This document shows positions 23,383-36,200 of a stretch of 64,000 bases of DNA, one piece after another (positions within the stretch are counted from its first letter, which is position 1; the number at the start of each line of letters is the position of its first letter). The notes under the pieces were generated by a model, which worked only from the letters and a program-made list of their open reading frames with translations, did not search any database and was not told where the DNA came from. Made by a program: the position numbers and the translations under genes. Source of the DNA: Primula veris (taxonomy: Eukaryota; Streptophyta; Magnoliopsida; Ericales; Primulaceae); assembly GCA_963682055.1 (NCBI GenBank), contig OY821740.1, positions 5,209,314-5,273,313 on the forward strand. The letters are read 5' to 3'.

Positions 23383-24340
23383 ACACCATAAAGCTGGCAT
23401 ATGCGAATAAATATCCTTCTAGCAAAAGTTGACTTTTATTTATCAATTTATTTATATTGTTTGTATATTCGGTGTTTGGTGTGGTGAGTTGGTTAGCATG
23501 TCAAGCGGTGATCTACTGATCATCTGTATATGGACATGCTCTTATAATTAGTTTCGTCATTATTTTAGAAAACAAAGGTATATTTACTAAACAGTCCCAA
23601 AGTTGCTATAAAAGTCATCAGCTTTTCTAATTTAGAATTAACATCATACCTATTTTTTGAAAAGCTACAGATTTGGTCCTGTGAAGCCGGAAAGTCAGCA
23701 TAACTGGGTTGCCTGTGGTCACGATCCAATTGTACGTTAAAATTTCAGAATTTTAAATTGGAATACTTAAGCTTTCATAGTTTTCTACTATATCCACTAT
23801 GGTCATTATAAAAGATGTATCACTTGTTCTATATTTTGGGATTATTCAAAATTTGAGGAGTTTTAGTATAGTGTCCATTTGACATCATGAGGACTAAATA
23901 CAATTTTAGTCTTATCTACAGGGCCACTGTGTTTGGGTGGGTTTAGGTCATGAGAGGGTTTTGCTTGTTCAGATAAAGTGAATTTGTAGTTTGAATGCAA
24001 AACATTGTGGAAGCCTTAGTGCAAGTTTTTTTTTAGTCTTGAAGGAACATTAAATTTTCAAAAACTCAGTACGGTTGGGAAAGCAAAAGAAACTAATAGG
24101 AAATTATTAAATTAACAATTCGGGTTAGCATGGCATTTCCTTGGAAAATTATTATATATGATACACCCGCGTTATGGGGAACATGTAGTATGCAATTATT
24201 TATCGACAAATGATACACGATCTATCATTTTATTGTCATATTAAATGTGAAACAAAAATAAAGTTTATAAGTTTCTTGGTTCGTGTGCATTATTGGAGTT
24301 TAGTGAATGATAACTCAGATGATCACCAAGTTGACATTTT

Positions 24341-24560
24341 CATGTGAAGAAAAGGACAATATTGTTAGACCTTAGATTTAAAATGGATGTTGCGTGGAAA
24401 CTTACCATTGCAAGTGTATTTATGTATTTGCATTATAGGTACTGTCCGTACTGGCAGGCATTGATAAGTACGGGAGTTGCTCAAATTAAATTTCTATTTG
24501 TTTGTGTAGTACAACAAAGAACTTTGCTCTCTTATTTGGCAACTCGTTGACTATTCATAA
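24341..24560. repeat. Duplicated far-upstream block of XIP-2
   Basis: Near-identical partner of positions 1-237, about 1.1 kb upstream of the XIP-2 start. Very low divergence over some 220 bp, compared with clearly diverged neighbouring DNA, points to a recent duplication or gene conversion. Its sequence after 24560 shows the empty site of the MITE at 238-435. Confidence 0.8.
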
Positions 24561-27116
24561 ACATGCACACATACAATACTTGGTTAATTATTAGCTGTAA
24601 AAACTGATATTGTGTTTTGAAGAAGGAGAGGTAACTATAGGGAGAATCGATTAGTACGTAACTCTATATATTTTTTGGCAATTTAATCGTTTCTTTGATA
24701 TTATTTGACCATTTAAACAGATACAGTTCAAAAAGAAATATGAATGTTTACTTGGTTTCAAGTTATAAATAAATATAATCCGTAATTATCAGAAAAATTG
24801 AATTTTTTTATTTAGAAAACAAGTTAATGTTAGACTAACTATACAAAAATATTATAGTTTGGCACACATTGTCATTATAAGGGATTGGGAGAGATAACGA
24901 TGACATATAACATGATTTAAAGTAAAATAATTTTATAATTTTGAGTATGTACTAAAATTTAAAAATGTTTTTAAGATGATGTTTCCACTAAATTATATAA
25001 AAGGTGATGTAGTATGAAGGGGTGGTATATAGTGTTAATAGTACCATAGTACCCATCTTATATCATATTTGTTTACACAATTCGTAACTAATAGCTACTA
25101 TAATGTATAATACTAAGTGTGTAATACATATTAAGTAAACAGTAAGTATATATATGATGATATTATTCATAACACTCATAGTATTTAGTTACAAATTATA
25201 GCACATTATATTGCATTGCAAACAAACATGGCTTTGCTCATTATACTTGCGTATTCTTTTTCTCATTTTTATCTCCTTCCCCTTTCGAAAAAGCTCAAAT
25301 AGAATTAAACGTACTAGTTTATCTGAGGTATTCCACTTTTAAGTTATATCTGCTCTGATTTGGGACCTCATTCCTTGAAGGGGAAAAATGAAAAAATAAA
25401 ATAAAATTATACTGCTCTGCCGCAAATACCATTTCATAGTACTCGTAAGTCGTATCCATGTGCAAACAGATGGGAAGGTGATAAGGTCAAAAATGGTCAT
25501 CTTATATACCGACTAAATAATTAAATGAAACACGAATTCTCATCTCTCCTATCATCCACGTATCAAGATAAGTTCAAAACAAAATAAAATTTTATCCTTC
25601 CATCTAGTGAAGTAGATAAATCTTTTTTGTTGTGCCATTACGGTGATGTGTGTTGCAGACATGCAGTGCACTTAATACCAAGATGTAAGACAAATGAGCC
25701 GTTGTAGAATAAATATTTTATTTAGTGTCATAATTTTTTTAATTTTTTTTTCTAAAATCCTTATGACTAAATTTTAGAAAAAATTTAGCAATAAATTATG
25801 TTGCTAAAATTTAGTCACAAACATTTCAACAACATAACTCAAAAAAATTTATGATGTTAAATAATTTTTTTCGTTTTTTTTTTTTTGAATTTGGATGATA
25901 GTAAATATCTTATTGGACATGAGGCATCTTGCATTCACTAAGTGCAAACGCAAAACGAAAAGGTGTCTAAATGTAAATTTGATAAATCTCAAGAGGTAAC
26001 GGCAAACGCAAAACGAAAAGGTATCTAAACGAAAAAATCAATACTCCATCTGCTCCAAAATATAACTGCATTACGAAAAACTCAACTTATTAAAAAAAAC
26101 ACAATTATTACACCATTTTAACACTCTTTTTTTCATTTTTTACCCTCTTTTTTATTCATGCACATTATCTTAAAAAGTAAAAGTATAGGCAAATATGTAA
26201 TATTACGTAAAATTATTTTCTATTTTGGAAAAGTGAACTTATATTGTGAAACAGTCCAAAATAGTATACTGCACTTATATTTTAAAACGGATAAAATTTT
26301 ATACGAGCATACGAAGTGTCTGACTGTGTATTTAACGGTTAGAATAACTGACTTTGTATTTGACTCGTTGGATTGGGAGTTATAGATCCAACGATTGTGA
26401 GATTAACTTCTCTTTATTTCCTCTCTAATCCATCTCCTCTCCTGGGGTTTATTTAAAAAAAAAGCTCTCATAAGGTTGTGTGAGTACATCAATCCTTTGT
26501 GAATCTATTTTTCAGGGTTTGAATTAAAAAAAAATAGAATAAATATATCAATTGTTCTTCTTGTTTTCAACAAAACAATTCGTCAAGGTGTAGTATACAT
26601 AAAGAAAATTTCGAAATATTGACCTGTATTTCGAGACTCTATAGTATCGAATAGATCTACATTTTAAAAAAAAATAATTCTGTGTTTTATTGATTTGAGA
26701 TTAGAGTGATAAAGATAGGGGAAATTTCTTTTGTAATCAAGAAAGAGAGAAAGTTACTCTATTATTTTATGGTCGATTCCTTTTAATCTCATCCCTACAC
26801 TTAAAAGAGAAATGATTCAACTTATTAAGAAAATTCCAATTTTCCTTACCGGTAAATGTTCACAGTTATATTTTTTATTTTTTTAGTTCTATGTTAATTG
26901 ATTGATATTGCTTATAGTTGTATACTTGTATTCATGCCTCCCAGTTCTAATTAGATCATCCGCATCTGCTTCCTCAAATCAAATTTTTTCTAAAATTTGA
27001 TGATTATGATATAAAAAGTGACATGTATCAGAAACTCATAAATTTCATAAATTTAAAAAAACACAAAATTCAACTCATATACATATGAGGAATGTATATG
27101 ATTCCCTAGATTAATA
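24561..27116. other. Intergenic, with one conserved array block
   Basis: AT-rich DNA without a supported gene. Positions about 25450-25540 match 36640-36730 (shared CATGTG.AAACAGATG, GGTGATAA and TATACC.AC), another sign that intergenic DNA was copied with the XIP genes. Around 26045-26300 there are Stowaway-like fragments (ACTCCATCTGCTCCAAAATA). Confidence 0.5.
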
Positions 27117-27344
27117 CTTCCTCCGTTTCTAAACAAATGTCCCCAACGAAAATACGTCCAATTTTGATCGATAATTTTTTCATATTTAGATTGTCGGAAA
27201 AATTATTTAAAAAATTAATGTTTATGGTTAGAACTGTATGATGAAATTTTCAATTTTTTCATTTCGGTAATTTTGATATGAAAATTTTGATGGTCAAAAT
27301 TGCATGTATTTTTGTATGGAATATTTGTTTAGTGACGGAGAGAG
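27117..27344. mobile_element. Stowaway-type MITE
   Basis: A 228-bp element starting CTTCCTCCGTTTCTAAACAA and ending GTGACGGAGAGAG, with TA at both borders. Its arms form long inverted repeats, and its interior resembles the elements at 5426-5659 and 32787-33007. Confidence 0.8.
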
Positions 27345-28741
27345 TATAATAGTAATAAATTATCATGTGATCCACATTTTTGTGGTTGTAATAATGTTAT
27401 GATTATTAAAAGATAATAAAAAAATAAAAATAAAATAATGTAGGGTTATTACAAGGAAATTAATAAGGAAGCTGAAATTTTGTATAAATGTAAACGGTTT
27501 CAGGTATAAAATGTGTTAGGTTTGAGAAAATGGTTGAGATAGCTGATATAGATGTTCGTAGTGGAATAACTCCTCTGTAAATTTAAATAAAAAAAACTGA
27601 TGACAGTTTCTTTGAATAAATTAAATCAATTTCAGGTCTTCATGACTCCATTCTGAGTCATCTTATTTGATTATGGAACCAAAAAATAAAATAAATAAAT
27701 TACGCAAGACCTTATCTGGCATAAAATATATGCATGTTAGCTAAGGATTGGACTTTTGAAGAACATGATGGCTCTGGGTTACAAAATCTTAAGACTAAGA
27801 TAGTTGATTATTCGTAAACCCTACAAAGAATATGACATTTTTTTGTTATAAGAGAGTGCATTTTTCATATATTTTTATAAACTTAAGCATAAAAAGTATA
27901 CAATGCTCAATTGTCTACACAGGTACACGTATAACGCAAATGATAATCTTAGTTCTAAGCCGGAGGTATGTCCTCCCAACATCATTCATAAACTAATTTT
28001 TTCAATATTATTTAAGTTAGATTTGAAATAATGCATACATATTAATGATTTGCGATTTTGACGAATGATGATCGGGATACTACACTTAACTGACTTCCAA
28101 GGGTACTGGCCCTGAAGAGATGCAGGAGTTGCGGTGTTACTGGGCCTCACGACTTCGAAAAATTGTTCAGAGCCTTATTATGCCGACAAATAAAAATTTA
28201 ATATTTATCTGTGTGTAAAAAAAATTATAATTAAGTGAAAATATTTGCACATGAAATGAACTGAAAATGCACTTAAATGATTGTGGTGAATTAAATATAT
28301 TTATATGATATGATTTTTTGTATAATTTGACTTTTTTTTTGTAGATAAGTTGATATTTTGCTTATATAAATGATTTTTTTTGTTTGTGGGTTGATTCTGA
28401 ATTATTTTATTATTAAAATATTTCATTATGAAAGTTCATAGAAGGAAATTACAATTGATAAAAGAGCCTCATATTTTTTTTGCCACCGAAAAACAAAAAC
28501 TACAGGGCCGGCACTGCTGACTTCGTGGTTAAACGAAAATTGTCATCGTGATTATACATTTATACTAGTTTCATATATTTTTTAGACAAACCAACTCTAT
28601 CTAACTAATTCAAGTAATTATTAACTGCTTAGAAAATTTGAAATGCTCTTTTAGGACTATGACCTTTCCAAAATTTGAGCAATGAGGTTACTTGAAAGTT
28701 AATTACATCATGTTTATTTATATCACGATCACAGTAAAGTT
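27345..28741. other. 3' flank of XIP-3, with a conserved block
   Basis: Non-coding, AT-rich. Positions about 27735-27835 are the XIP-3 copy of the downstream block described at 20105-20215. I see no coding frame. Confidence 0.55.
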
Positions 28742-30810
28742 TTACATATGATGGATCGCCTTGTTACATGCTAGTAAAAAGTTTATGAAATCATGTTTGT
28801 TTTCCTTAGGTCGAACACTATCCACAACGATAATTCTACTATACAAATAGAAACACATTGATGCAATAGTTGGCCCTATCCAAAATATCCAATGTCGATC
28901 CCACAATTGTCCACCTCTAACAACCGCGGGACCGAAACACGTGGCCGGGTTTACTCCAACTCCAGAATAGCCACTCGCTTCAGTTACTGTCCTCGACACA
29001 AACCCATTGAAACCGACGCCAATTCCAATACCAAAACAATAGATAAGCCGGCTAAACATATCCGACTTTCTTGCATCAAAAGCCATCCATCTTGAAATAA
29101 AGAGGAATACAAAAGAGCATATGACCTCAAGATAAAAAGCTCGGCTTGTACCGATCCCACTTGTGATGGGCCCATCTGGACCTAAGGTGACCGTAGCAAC
29201 AGTACAACCTCCCAGTGAGAAAGTACGTTCCGCCTCTTCATCCACCACAGCCTTCAGCGCTAGGGCACCTAGAATTCCACCAGTGCACTGAGCCAGAATA
29301 TAAATGGCAGCCCGGCAAAGTGGAATACGACCCATAAGACCGAAAGACATGCTTACTATAGGATTAATATGCCCACCTGTTACGGGGACAGTGACAAGAA
29401 CAAGAAAAGCGACGATGATAGGGATTAGGGTTGACGGAATTAGTATACGTGCTTCTGTCTCGACTTTGCTTGAAGAAATGGTAATTGCGTCAGTCATAAA
29501 GGCTAAGGCTGCCGTACCCAAAAGCTCTGCCAACGATGATCTCCATACCTAAACAGTTTTAGATATTTAGAAATAAAACAGTGCAATTATCTTTAAAAAA
29601 TGTTGATTATATTGCATATATATGATAAAATGATTATTGGTTTCGAATGAGAACCGACAATTTAACATACTTTAACAACAAATGAGTTAAATAATTCGCT
29701 AAATTAATCCTTTTAATAATAGATTTAAAATAATAAGTTCCCGAAATTAAATCATGAGTTTCATAGAAAAATATTATTATTTTGAATTTTCTCAGAGTGG
29801 TCAGATAATTGTTGTGTTCTGCTCATCCAACAAACTATACAGATATTTTCAAAGAAAGAGTATTACTCGATGGATCGTTAGTTAGATATCAGTTACTTAC
29901 TGTAAATTTATAATAATATTATTATTTGAAAATGGTTGATGTGTATGCATGTGAAAATATACTTTTAAAATAGTATCAATTTTTTTTGAATTTTTAGTTT
30001 ATACTTATTATGTGTCGAAATTTTGATTAAACATATTTTTGGCTAACACAGACGAACATTAGAAAGTACGTACTTATACTTGCGCGCCAAACAACCTTAT
30101 GTGTATCAATTTCCAAGAATGTAATTTTGAAAAAATAAAACAAAATGCAGGATATCATAGTTGCCACGTGATAGTATATAATACTCCAAGGTAATTTCCA
30201 AGAATGCATGAGAATGTGGTACCAACGTGAACGTACCTTAGCAGAAAATACTTCTTCTAAACCCAACCTTTCACCTAAGGTAATAATTTCCTCCTTTTTC
30301 TCATCTTCTTCCTTTTCATCTTTTTCTTCCTCAAGGCTTTCCCGTAATTCTAGAATTTCACTGGAAAAAAAAAAAAGGACACATCACCATCAATATCATG
30401 GTATATATATGTTCTATATTTAAATTTTTATATTTATAATTGTTTTCTATATTTGTAATTTTACTGTCTTAAGTAGAAAAAGGACTTCTAGACCATCTGT
30501 TAACTAAGATATTTGTAGTTTTACTGTCTTAAGTAGAGAAATGACTTCGAGACAAAAAATATGCAATTTATTATAGGAAAAAACTAAAAGTTAAATGTAC
30601 TCACTCTTCTGGTGCATTCGATACCGGAACAATTCTTCTACTACCACGGTGCATATCGGAAAATTTGTTGTGATGATGCTCTTCAACAATTTTTTCGTGA
30701 TCATGATGATGCTCTTCTACAATTCCATGGTGACCTCGATGAAAAACTTCAAAGATTCCATTTTGGCTATGATAATTCTCGACATCTATAACAACAGAAC
30801 CCATCTCCAT
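28742..30810 (-). CDS. XIP-3: X intrinsic protein aquaporin, shorter His-rich N-terminus, NPATC
   Basis: MIP-family channel of the XIP subfamily. Exons are 30605-30810, 30237-30360 and 28742-29548, giving 378 residues. The N-terminal exon has 12 histidines in fewer 11-residue units than XIP-1 or XIP-2, and it starts MEMG like XIP-2. Exon 2 is strongly acidic with alternating Glu and Lys and ends GERLGLEEVFSAK. Exon 3 carries NPI at residue 172 and NPATC at 310, with Thr313 in place of the filter arginine. The codon after VWRSS is TTG, not ATG, which confirms that exon 3 is not translated on its own. All junctions keep frame, so it should be functional. The transported solute is unknown. Confidence 0.93.
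30649..30771 (-). repeat. In-frame His-rich repeat in XIP-3
   Basis: Shortest of the three His-repeat tracts: about three or four 33-bp units encoding motifs such as GIVEEHHHDH and IVEEHHH. Homologous to 4243-4449 and 23030-23203. Confidence 0.8.
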
Positions 30811-30954
30811 CTCTAGCTAGTTACAAAAATATCTTTAGTTTTAAGGCAAAACGCTAGAGGGAATAAGCTCAACTGATGATCACCGATTTCTTAATAAGTT
30901 TTTGAAGTAAGTCACACGTTAGTTTGATGAAATGGAAGGAGCATTGGGTCTTGC

Positions 30955-30963
30955 ATATATATA
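30955..30963 (-). promoter_or_regulatory. Probable TATA box of XIP-3
   Basis: TATATATA on the minus strand about 150 bp upstream of the ATG, preceded by TTGCCAACTTCATCATGTG, the conserved upstream block of the His-rich XIP copies. Confidence 0.55.
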
Positions 30964-32786
30964 CACATGATGAAGTTGGCAAATGTGGAGATTTAGCAGC
31001 AAAAGTTGACTACTATTAATCGAATGTTATTCGGAGTTTTAAAAAGTTAAAAGCGTATAACAAATTTGAATTATTTGCTATAATAATTGATAGTGCATGT
31101 ACGTATATTTGACGTTTGGTGCGGTCCGTAGTGGCAGGCTATGATATGTACTACGTACGGTCGATGTTCATATTTTTGATAACTAATGAGGGACAACCAT
31201 ATTTCCAAAACTTTCATCATTTTTTTAACAAAGGGTAAATATATTATTAGTCCCCGTAATTTAAATTAAATTATCCTAGAAACTTCTTTACTTTTCAAAA
31301 ATTACTGAATAATTCGTTTGAAGCAGAAAAGTCATGTATATATGAAGTTCTTCTAATTGCGCGGTGAAAACCAAGTTATCAGACATTTTTCCTCGTTAAA
31401 TAGTTTTAGTTTTGTAATCAAATTTGTTTTGTATTTCGGTTATATATTTAGTTCATTTAAAAAAAAAAACACAGTAAACGTGTTATTCTGCCATTATATA
31501 TGCTCGACTACTAGTCTATTATACAGTACTATATATTAATATACATACATATATATATATGGACTGTAATGGACATGATGCTGGTCACTGGGGCCGTAAT
31601 CCTCCTTTCCCTAACCACTAATCTTGATAAAATTTGATGCTATAAAATAATTAAGTTTCCCAGTGTGTGTTGGAAGAAAAATTATCAATAATTATCACTT
31701 CGATCGGTCTCCTTCAAAATTTGAACAAAAAATAAATTAGTATGAAAAAAGATTAACTCAGAATGTCAGGCTGTTTTCATTAATTTCCATTTTATGGTTC
31801 CGCTATAAATTAAAAACAAATGCACTTTTCTTTCAAAAATTTGGAACCAAATATTTATTTATTCAAAATTGAGGGTCAAGAGTTTTGTTACAATTGACAC
31901 TATGACTCTATCATGACCACCAAATAATATTTTAGTACAAGCTATGGGTTGATTTTTTTTATTAATTTATAACAAAGTGTGAACATCTGTCAGCAATATA
32001 ATATAGTAAACATTAGGGGACGTAACTTGTGTGAGTTTTTAATATTAGTATAGGAGCTACAGTAATATTATTGTAAACATTTGGCAGACTGGCAGCAAGT
32101 GCAAGCAAAAAAAAAGTATGATAGGAAAATAAACAGATCGCTATAAGAGGAAATACATTTAAGGGAAATATTAATAACGGGTTTTCTATATGACTCGTAT
32201 CCGCGTTATGAGGCATGTGGGATTTAGATCCTCTGCGGTTAAATAAAGACTGCATAGACGTCTGTTTTATAAAACGGCAACGTTTCACTTCATTTGCTAA
32301 ACAATTATAATCTCTCTAGTAATGCTTTAAGTTTTGCTATTATTAATTTTTGCTCTACCATTTTCTCTTTCTAATTAATTTGAATTAGATAGGTTTAAAC
32401 TTTAAAGTACAATTATTTATATAATTATACATATACTTTATAACATGTGTTGTTACAATATACAATTTAACAAATATTCGTTCATTGTATGTATATAAAA
32501 GAATTTCTCTATTCACGAGAATTTAATTCTATCGTCTAGTCTTCATCTAAAACTTTGATAAAACTTGAATATAAGCACATATATTTTCTCCAACATTTAT
32601 GATTAAAGCATACAGAAGAGTCAAGATGGTCTCCAAAAAAAATTAAGAAATGAGAGTAAGAGATTAATTGATCAAAGACAAAATAACTAAATTAATATAT
32701 AACAAAAATACAATGACCATAGAAAAGGACCGACGCACGTGCTGTTATGACAGAGGATCTGAATCCAGACATATGTTATGTAATTA
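30964..32786. other. 5' flank of XIP-3, no gene seen
   Basis: AT-rich non-coding sequence. Up to about 31130 it matches the orphan promoter at 465-830 (GATAGTGCATGTACGTATATTTGACGTT-type block). Open frames are short and unsupported. Confidence 0.5.
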
Positions 32787-33007
32787 CTATTCCCTGCTTA
32801 TTGTTCAATAGGAAACTACGTACAATTTTAATCGGATTTATATCAAAATTATTGGAATAAAAGTTTTTAAAAGTTTATCATATAGTTCAAATGTTAAATT
32901 TTATGATTAGATTTTAAAAAATGCTCATTTCGACAATTTTGATACAAGTTATAAACCGATCAAAATTAAAGTTAATTTTGTAATGGACAATCAAGTAACG
33001 GAGAGAG
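32787..33007. mobile_element. Stowaway-type MITE
   Basis: Left end CTATTCCCTGCTTATTGTTC and right end CAAGTAACGGAGAGAG with TA at both borders. The interior arms (TTGATACAAG and relatives) match the elements at 5426-5659 and 27117-27344. Confidence 0.7.
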
Positions 33008-33149
33008 TATTAACGAATGATAATAGATAGTCTTAGTTTTTCTTGTCATATACTCTTAATTATATAGTAAGATGCAAGAAATAATATACAGTAAATTTCT
33101 AGGTTCCGTATATACAGTAAAAGGTTAATAGATTAACATTTACCAACAC

Positions 33150-33270
33150 AGTTGACATTTTTTTTCTTTATGAAGAAAAGGACAGCAAGGATTTGTAAAA
33201 ATTATGGGTTAAGTTGGTACTCCCCTTACTTGCCGTTATTAATCAGTACGGTAATTGCTCAAATTTGATT
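33150..33270. repeat. Diverged copy of the XIP far-upstream block
   Basis: Recognisable but diverged relative of 1-237 and 24341-24560: AGTTGACATTTT, TGAAGAAAAGGACA, AGTACGGTAATTGCTCAAATT. It lies about 2.4 kb upstream of XIP-3 and supports duplication of gene plus upstream DNA. Confidence 0.6.
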
Positions 33271-36200
33271 TAAGTTGTCTTTTTGTTAAAAACGTGCTTA
33301 AAATCTTTTCTAAAACTTAAATTAATACTCCATATATGGGCCTGAAAATGCCCCCATCTATTAACTTACTTTTTTACCTACTCCTACTTTACTGGGTGTC
33401 TTTTTAATATAATGCTTATCTTAAGTCTTTCTTAAGGAGATTATATATAACTTACTTCTTTTGCCGGAAAACTTTAATTAATTAACGTCGTCATACTAGC
33501 TAGTGATGCATTTTTTTCGGGGTGTCCACTTTGTTATTGCCATTAAAGTAATCGAGTATGTGCAATCTCTTTTTGCGCGCTTTCTCTAAAGTCATCCAGG
33601 TCTTAAATCGTTTGGGTCGAAAGGTATGGGCAAATGCTATATAATTACCTTTTTGGGGGGGTCAATTATATATATTACCTTTTCAGAAGACGAGCTTAAT
33701 AGTGATAGATTCCAAGACTGAGATGGTAACAAAAAGTATTTTCTCTCATTTTTTTTTTGTTGAGATTAAGCGTCTATAAAGTCAAACGCTCATAATGCCG
33801 GAAGGCTACAACGAAATCATAGAAAAAAAAGCACCTCATTTAATGAAGGATGACTCTAACCTCCAAACATTACAAATAAACTTATTTTTAGAATTATTTT
33901 TTACATTTTTGAATTTATTAAAATTACTCGCAAAAAACACTCCAATCCCCTTGATAATATTTCCGGCAATGGATTTAATTTATCGATACAATCTAGCATT
34001 TCTTTCACGCTATATATAATAGACCGTAGAAGCGATAATGATACCAATTAACGAGTCGGACACCGTGCTTCTTTTGAAGTGAGCGTTAACTCATTTTACC
34101 CAAAAACTCCAAGGTTCATTTTACGCTACCAAACCGGACTTTGATAGGATAATATGTCAAATACGCCGAGAGAAAGAACACTCAAAAAATAAGTGGTCTC
34201 TTGTCTCGAAATGATGGTAATAAAGCTCGCATCGGTTCACTTATACCGATACATCGGTTAATTGGATGAGTTTCCTCATAAATGTACTAGTATCTCTTTC
34301 ACTTTTTTACTAACTACTCTCTTCTTAATTCGTGTTGGAAATACAATATTAAATCTCGAATCAAAAACAAAAAAGGCTTTTAAGTGAACATATGGCAAAA
34401 TAAAAATATTAAAAGTTCACATATCCATTGAAAACGATCTAATTTATGGACTGTGGTTCAGTTTATATATGCTAAAGTTTGGCAAAATACACGTTTTCTT
34501 CATTTAAGCCTTGGTGGATCCTTTGGCTGCACAAAAAGCATATACATATATATTCCACTTCAATCAAAAAATCATATAGTACTTAGATCATGGAGTAAAT
34601 CGATCTCAGTGCTATAACTCCAAGAGAAAACAAAACGATGAAAACATGGACAGCTCCTAACTAATCATCAGACGTGTGATATCTTTTCTTTTCAAGTGGC
34701 AATATTATTAAACCGTTCCGCGTCATAAGGCATGTGCTATATTATACTAATTAGCTAGTTAACCGTAATATTATGTGGTTCATGTCTTTCATATTGTTAT
34801 ATTTAGTTCCGAATCAATCTGGAGTATTAATTTGATAAAAAAATTCTACATAATGCTGACAATTTGATCTAGTTGAGAGGTGTACTAGTCAAGTTACGGA
34901 GCAAATTATGAAAATGTTATAAGATATCTAATAAGAAATTATAAGATAATATTATATAAAGATTTAAAGAGAAGTTATGGAATGCTGTGTTTAATGACTA
35001 ATAAGGGTATAATTGTCCTATTATATTCCATATGTATGGAATGATAAGAAAGATTTAAAAATATGGAGTTTTTGATATTAAGTATATTTTAACGTACTAA
35101 TCAATAATTCTCTATTTATTTGACAACAACCAATTAACCTAACCCTAGGTGTCCAATCTAGCTATGAGTCCAAATCTTCTACCCCTATTCTCTACCCCTT
35201 CCATGCATCTTTGCTTATTTTCACTCAAATTTTAAATTTTCACAACTTATACCGTAATTTTATAAATTTTTATATTATATTGTATTTAAATTTTAAAACA
35301 TTTGAACATAATATTGTTTTATACAATTTTTTTAATATTCAATATTTAATTTACACTAATTTATACATTTATTCCAAAATAAATTTTGTGCGGATTTTCT
35401 TTTAAAAATAATTATTGGAATGCATGGATACATGTATTATAGTAATTGTACAATTTTTTTCAAGTTTTTTAGATTTTTTTTTTTAAATAAATAAAATGAC
35501 ATGAAAGAGATTAAAAAAATGGGATAGAATATTTCTACTTCTCTTGCTAGCCATGCATCCCATAGAAAATTCTTCCGTTTTAAATATAAACCTACTGTTT
35601 GTTGTCAACTTCAGTAAATGAAGCCGAAAGTCAGCAGATATGAGGTATGATATTGATAGTTGACTTTAATGAAGAAAAATCCTTTAAAATAAAATTGAAT
35701 TAGGTCTAATTAAGGGATCTTTTGTAAAAAATTATTTTTTCTCCTTTTCCAGTTTGAAGTATTTTTCATTTATTAGTCATATTAGCATATTACACTGGTA
35801 AGTTTATAATTAATGTTAATGGTGTTTTAAATTGCCCAGGATATATAAACACAAATAGTCAAATAACTTCTTCTTTTTTTGAAATGAAATAGTCAAATAA
35901 CTTGAACCTTATACAAATAAACTTTCTTCAAATCAAGGATCATATTGGTTTTAGAAACGATTAAAAGTGGAGTACGATGTTAGCTTAAATCCCATTTCCC
36001 CGCATAAAGAACATACTACTATTTTAATTAAACTGTAAATACCATTTCACATATATCCATATCATCTTATTATATATAGAAGTCAACTTAAAAAAAAAAA
36101 ATGATTCTATCAAATTTTATTTTATTTTTTAAAATGCTTTTACTATTTTTTACTAATTACTCATTTACATTTATTTAATTCAAAATATAAAAAACAGACA

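Noticed and set aside
28742..29533. XIP exon 3 as a stand-alone intronless aquaporin
   Set aside because: In XIP-3 the would-be start codon is TTG, and upstream exons with matching phases exist in all five copies.
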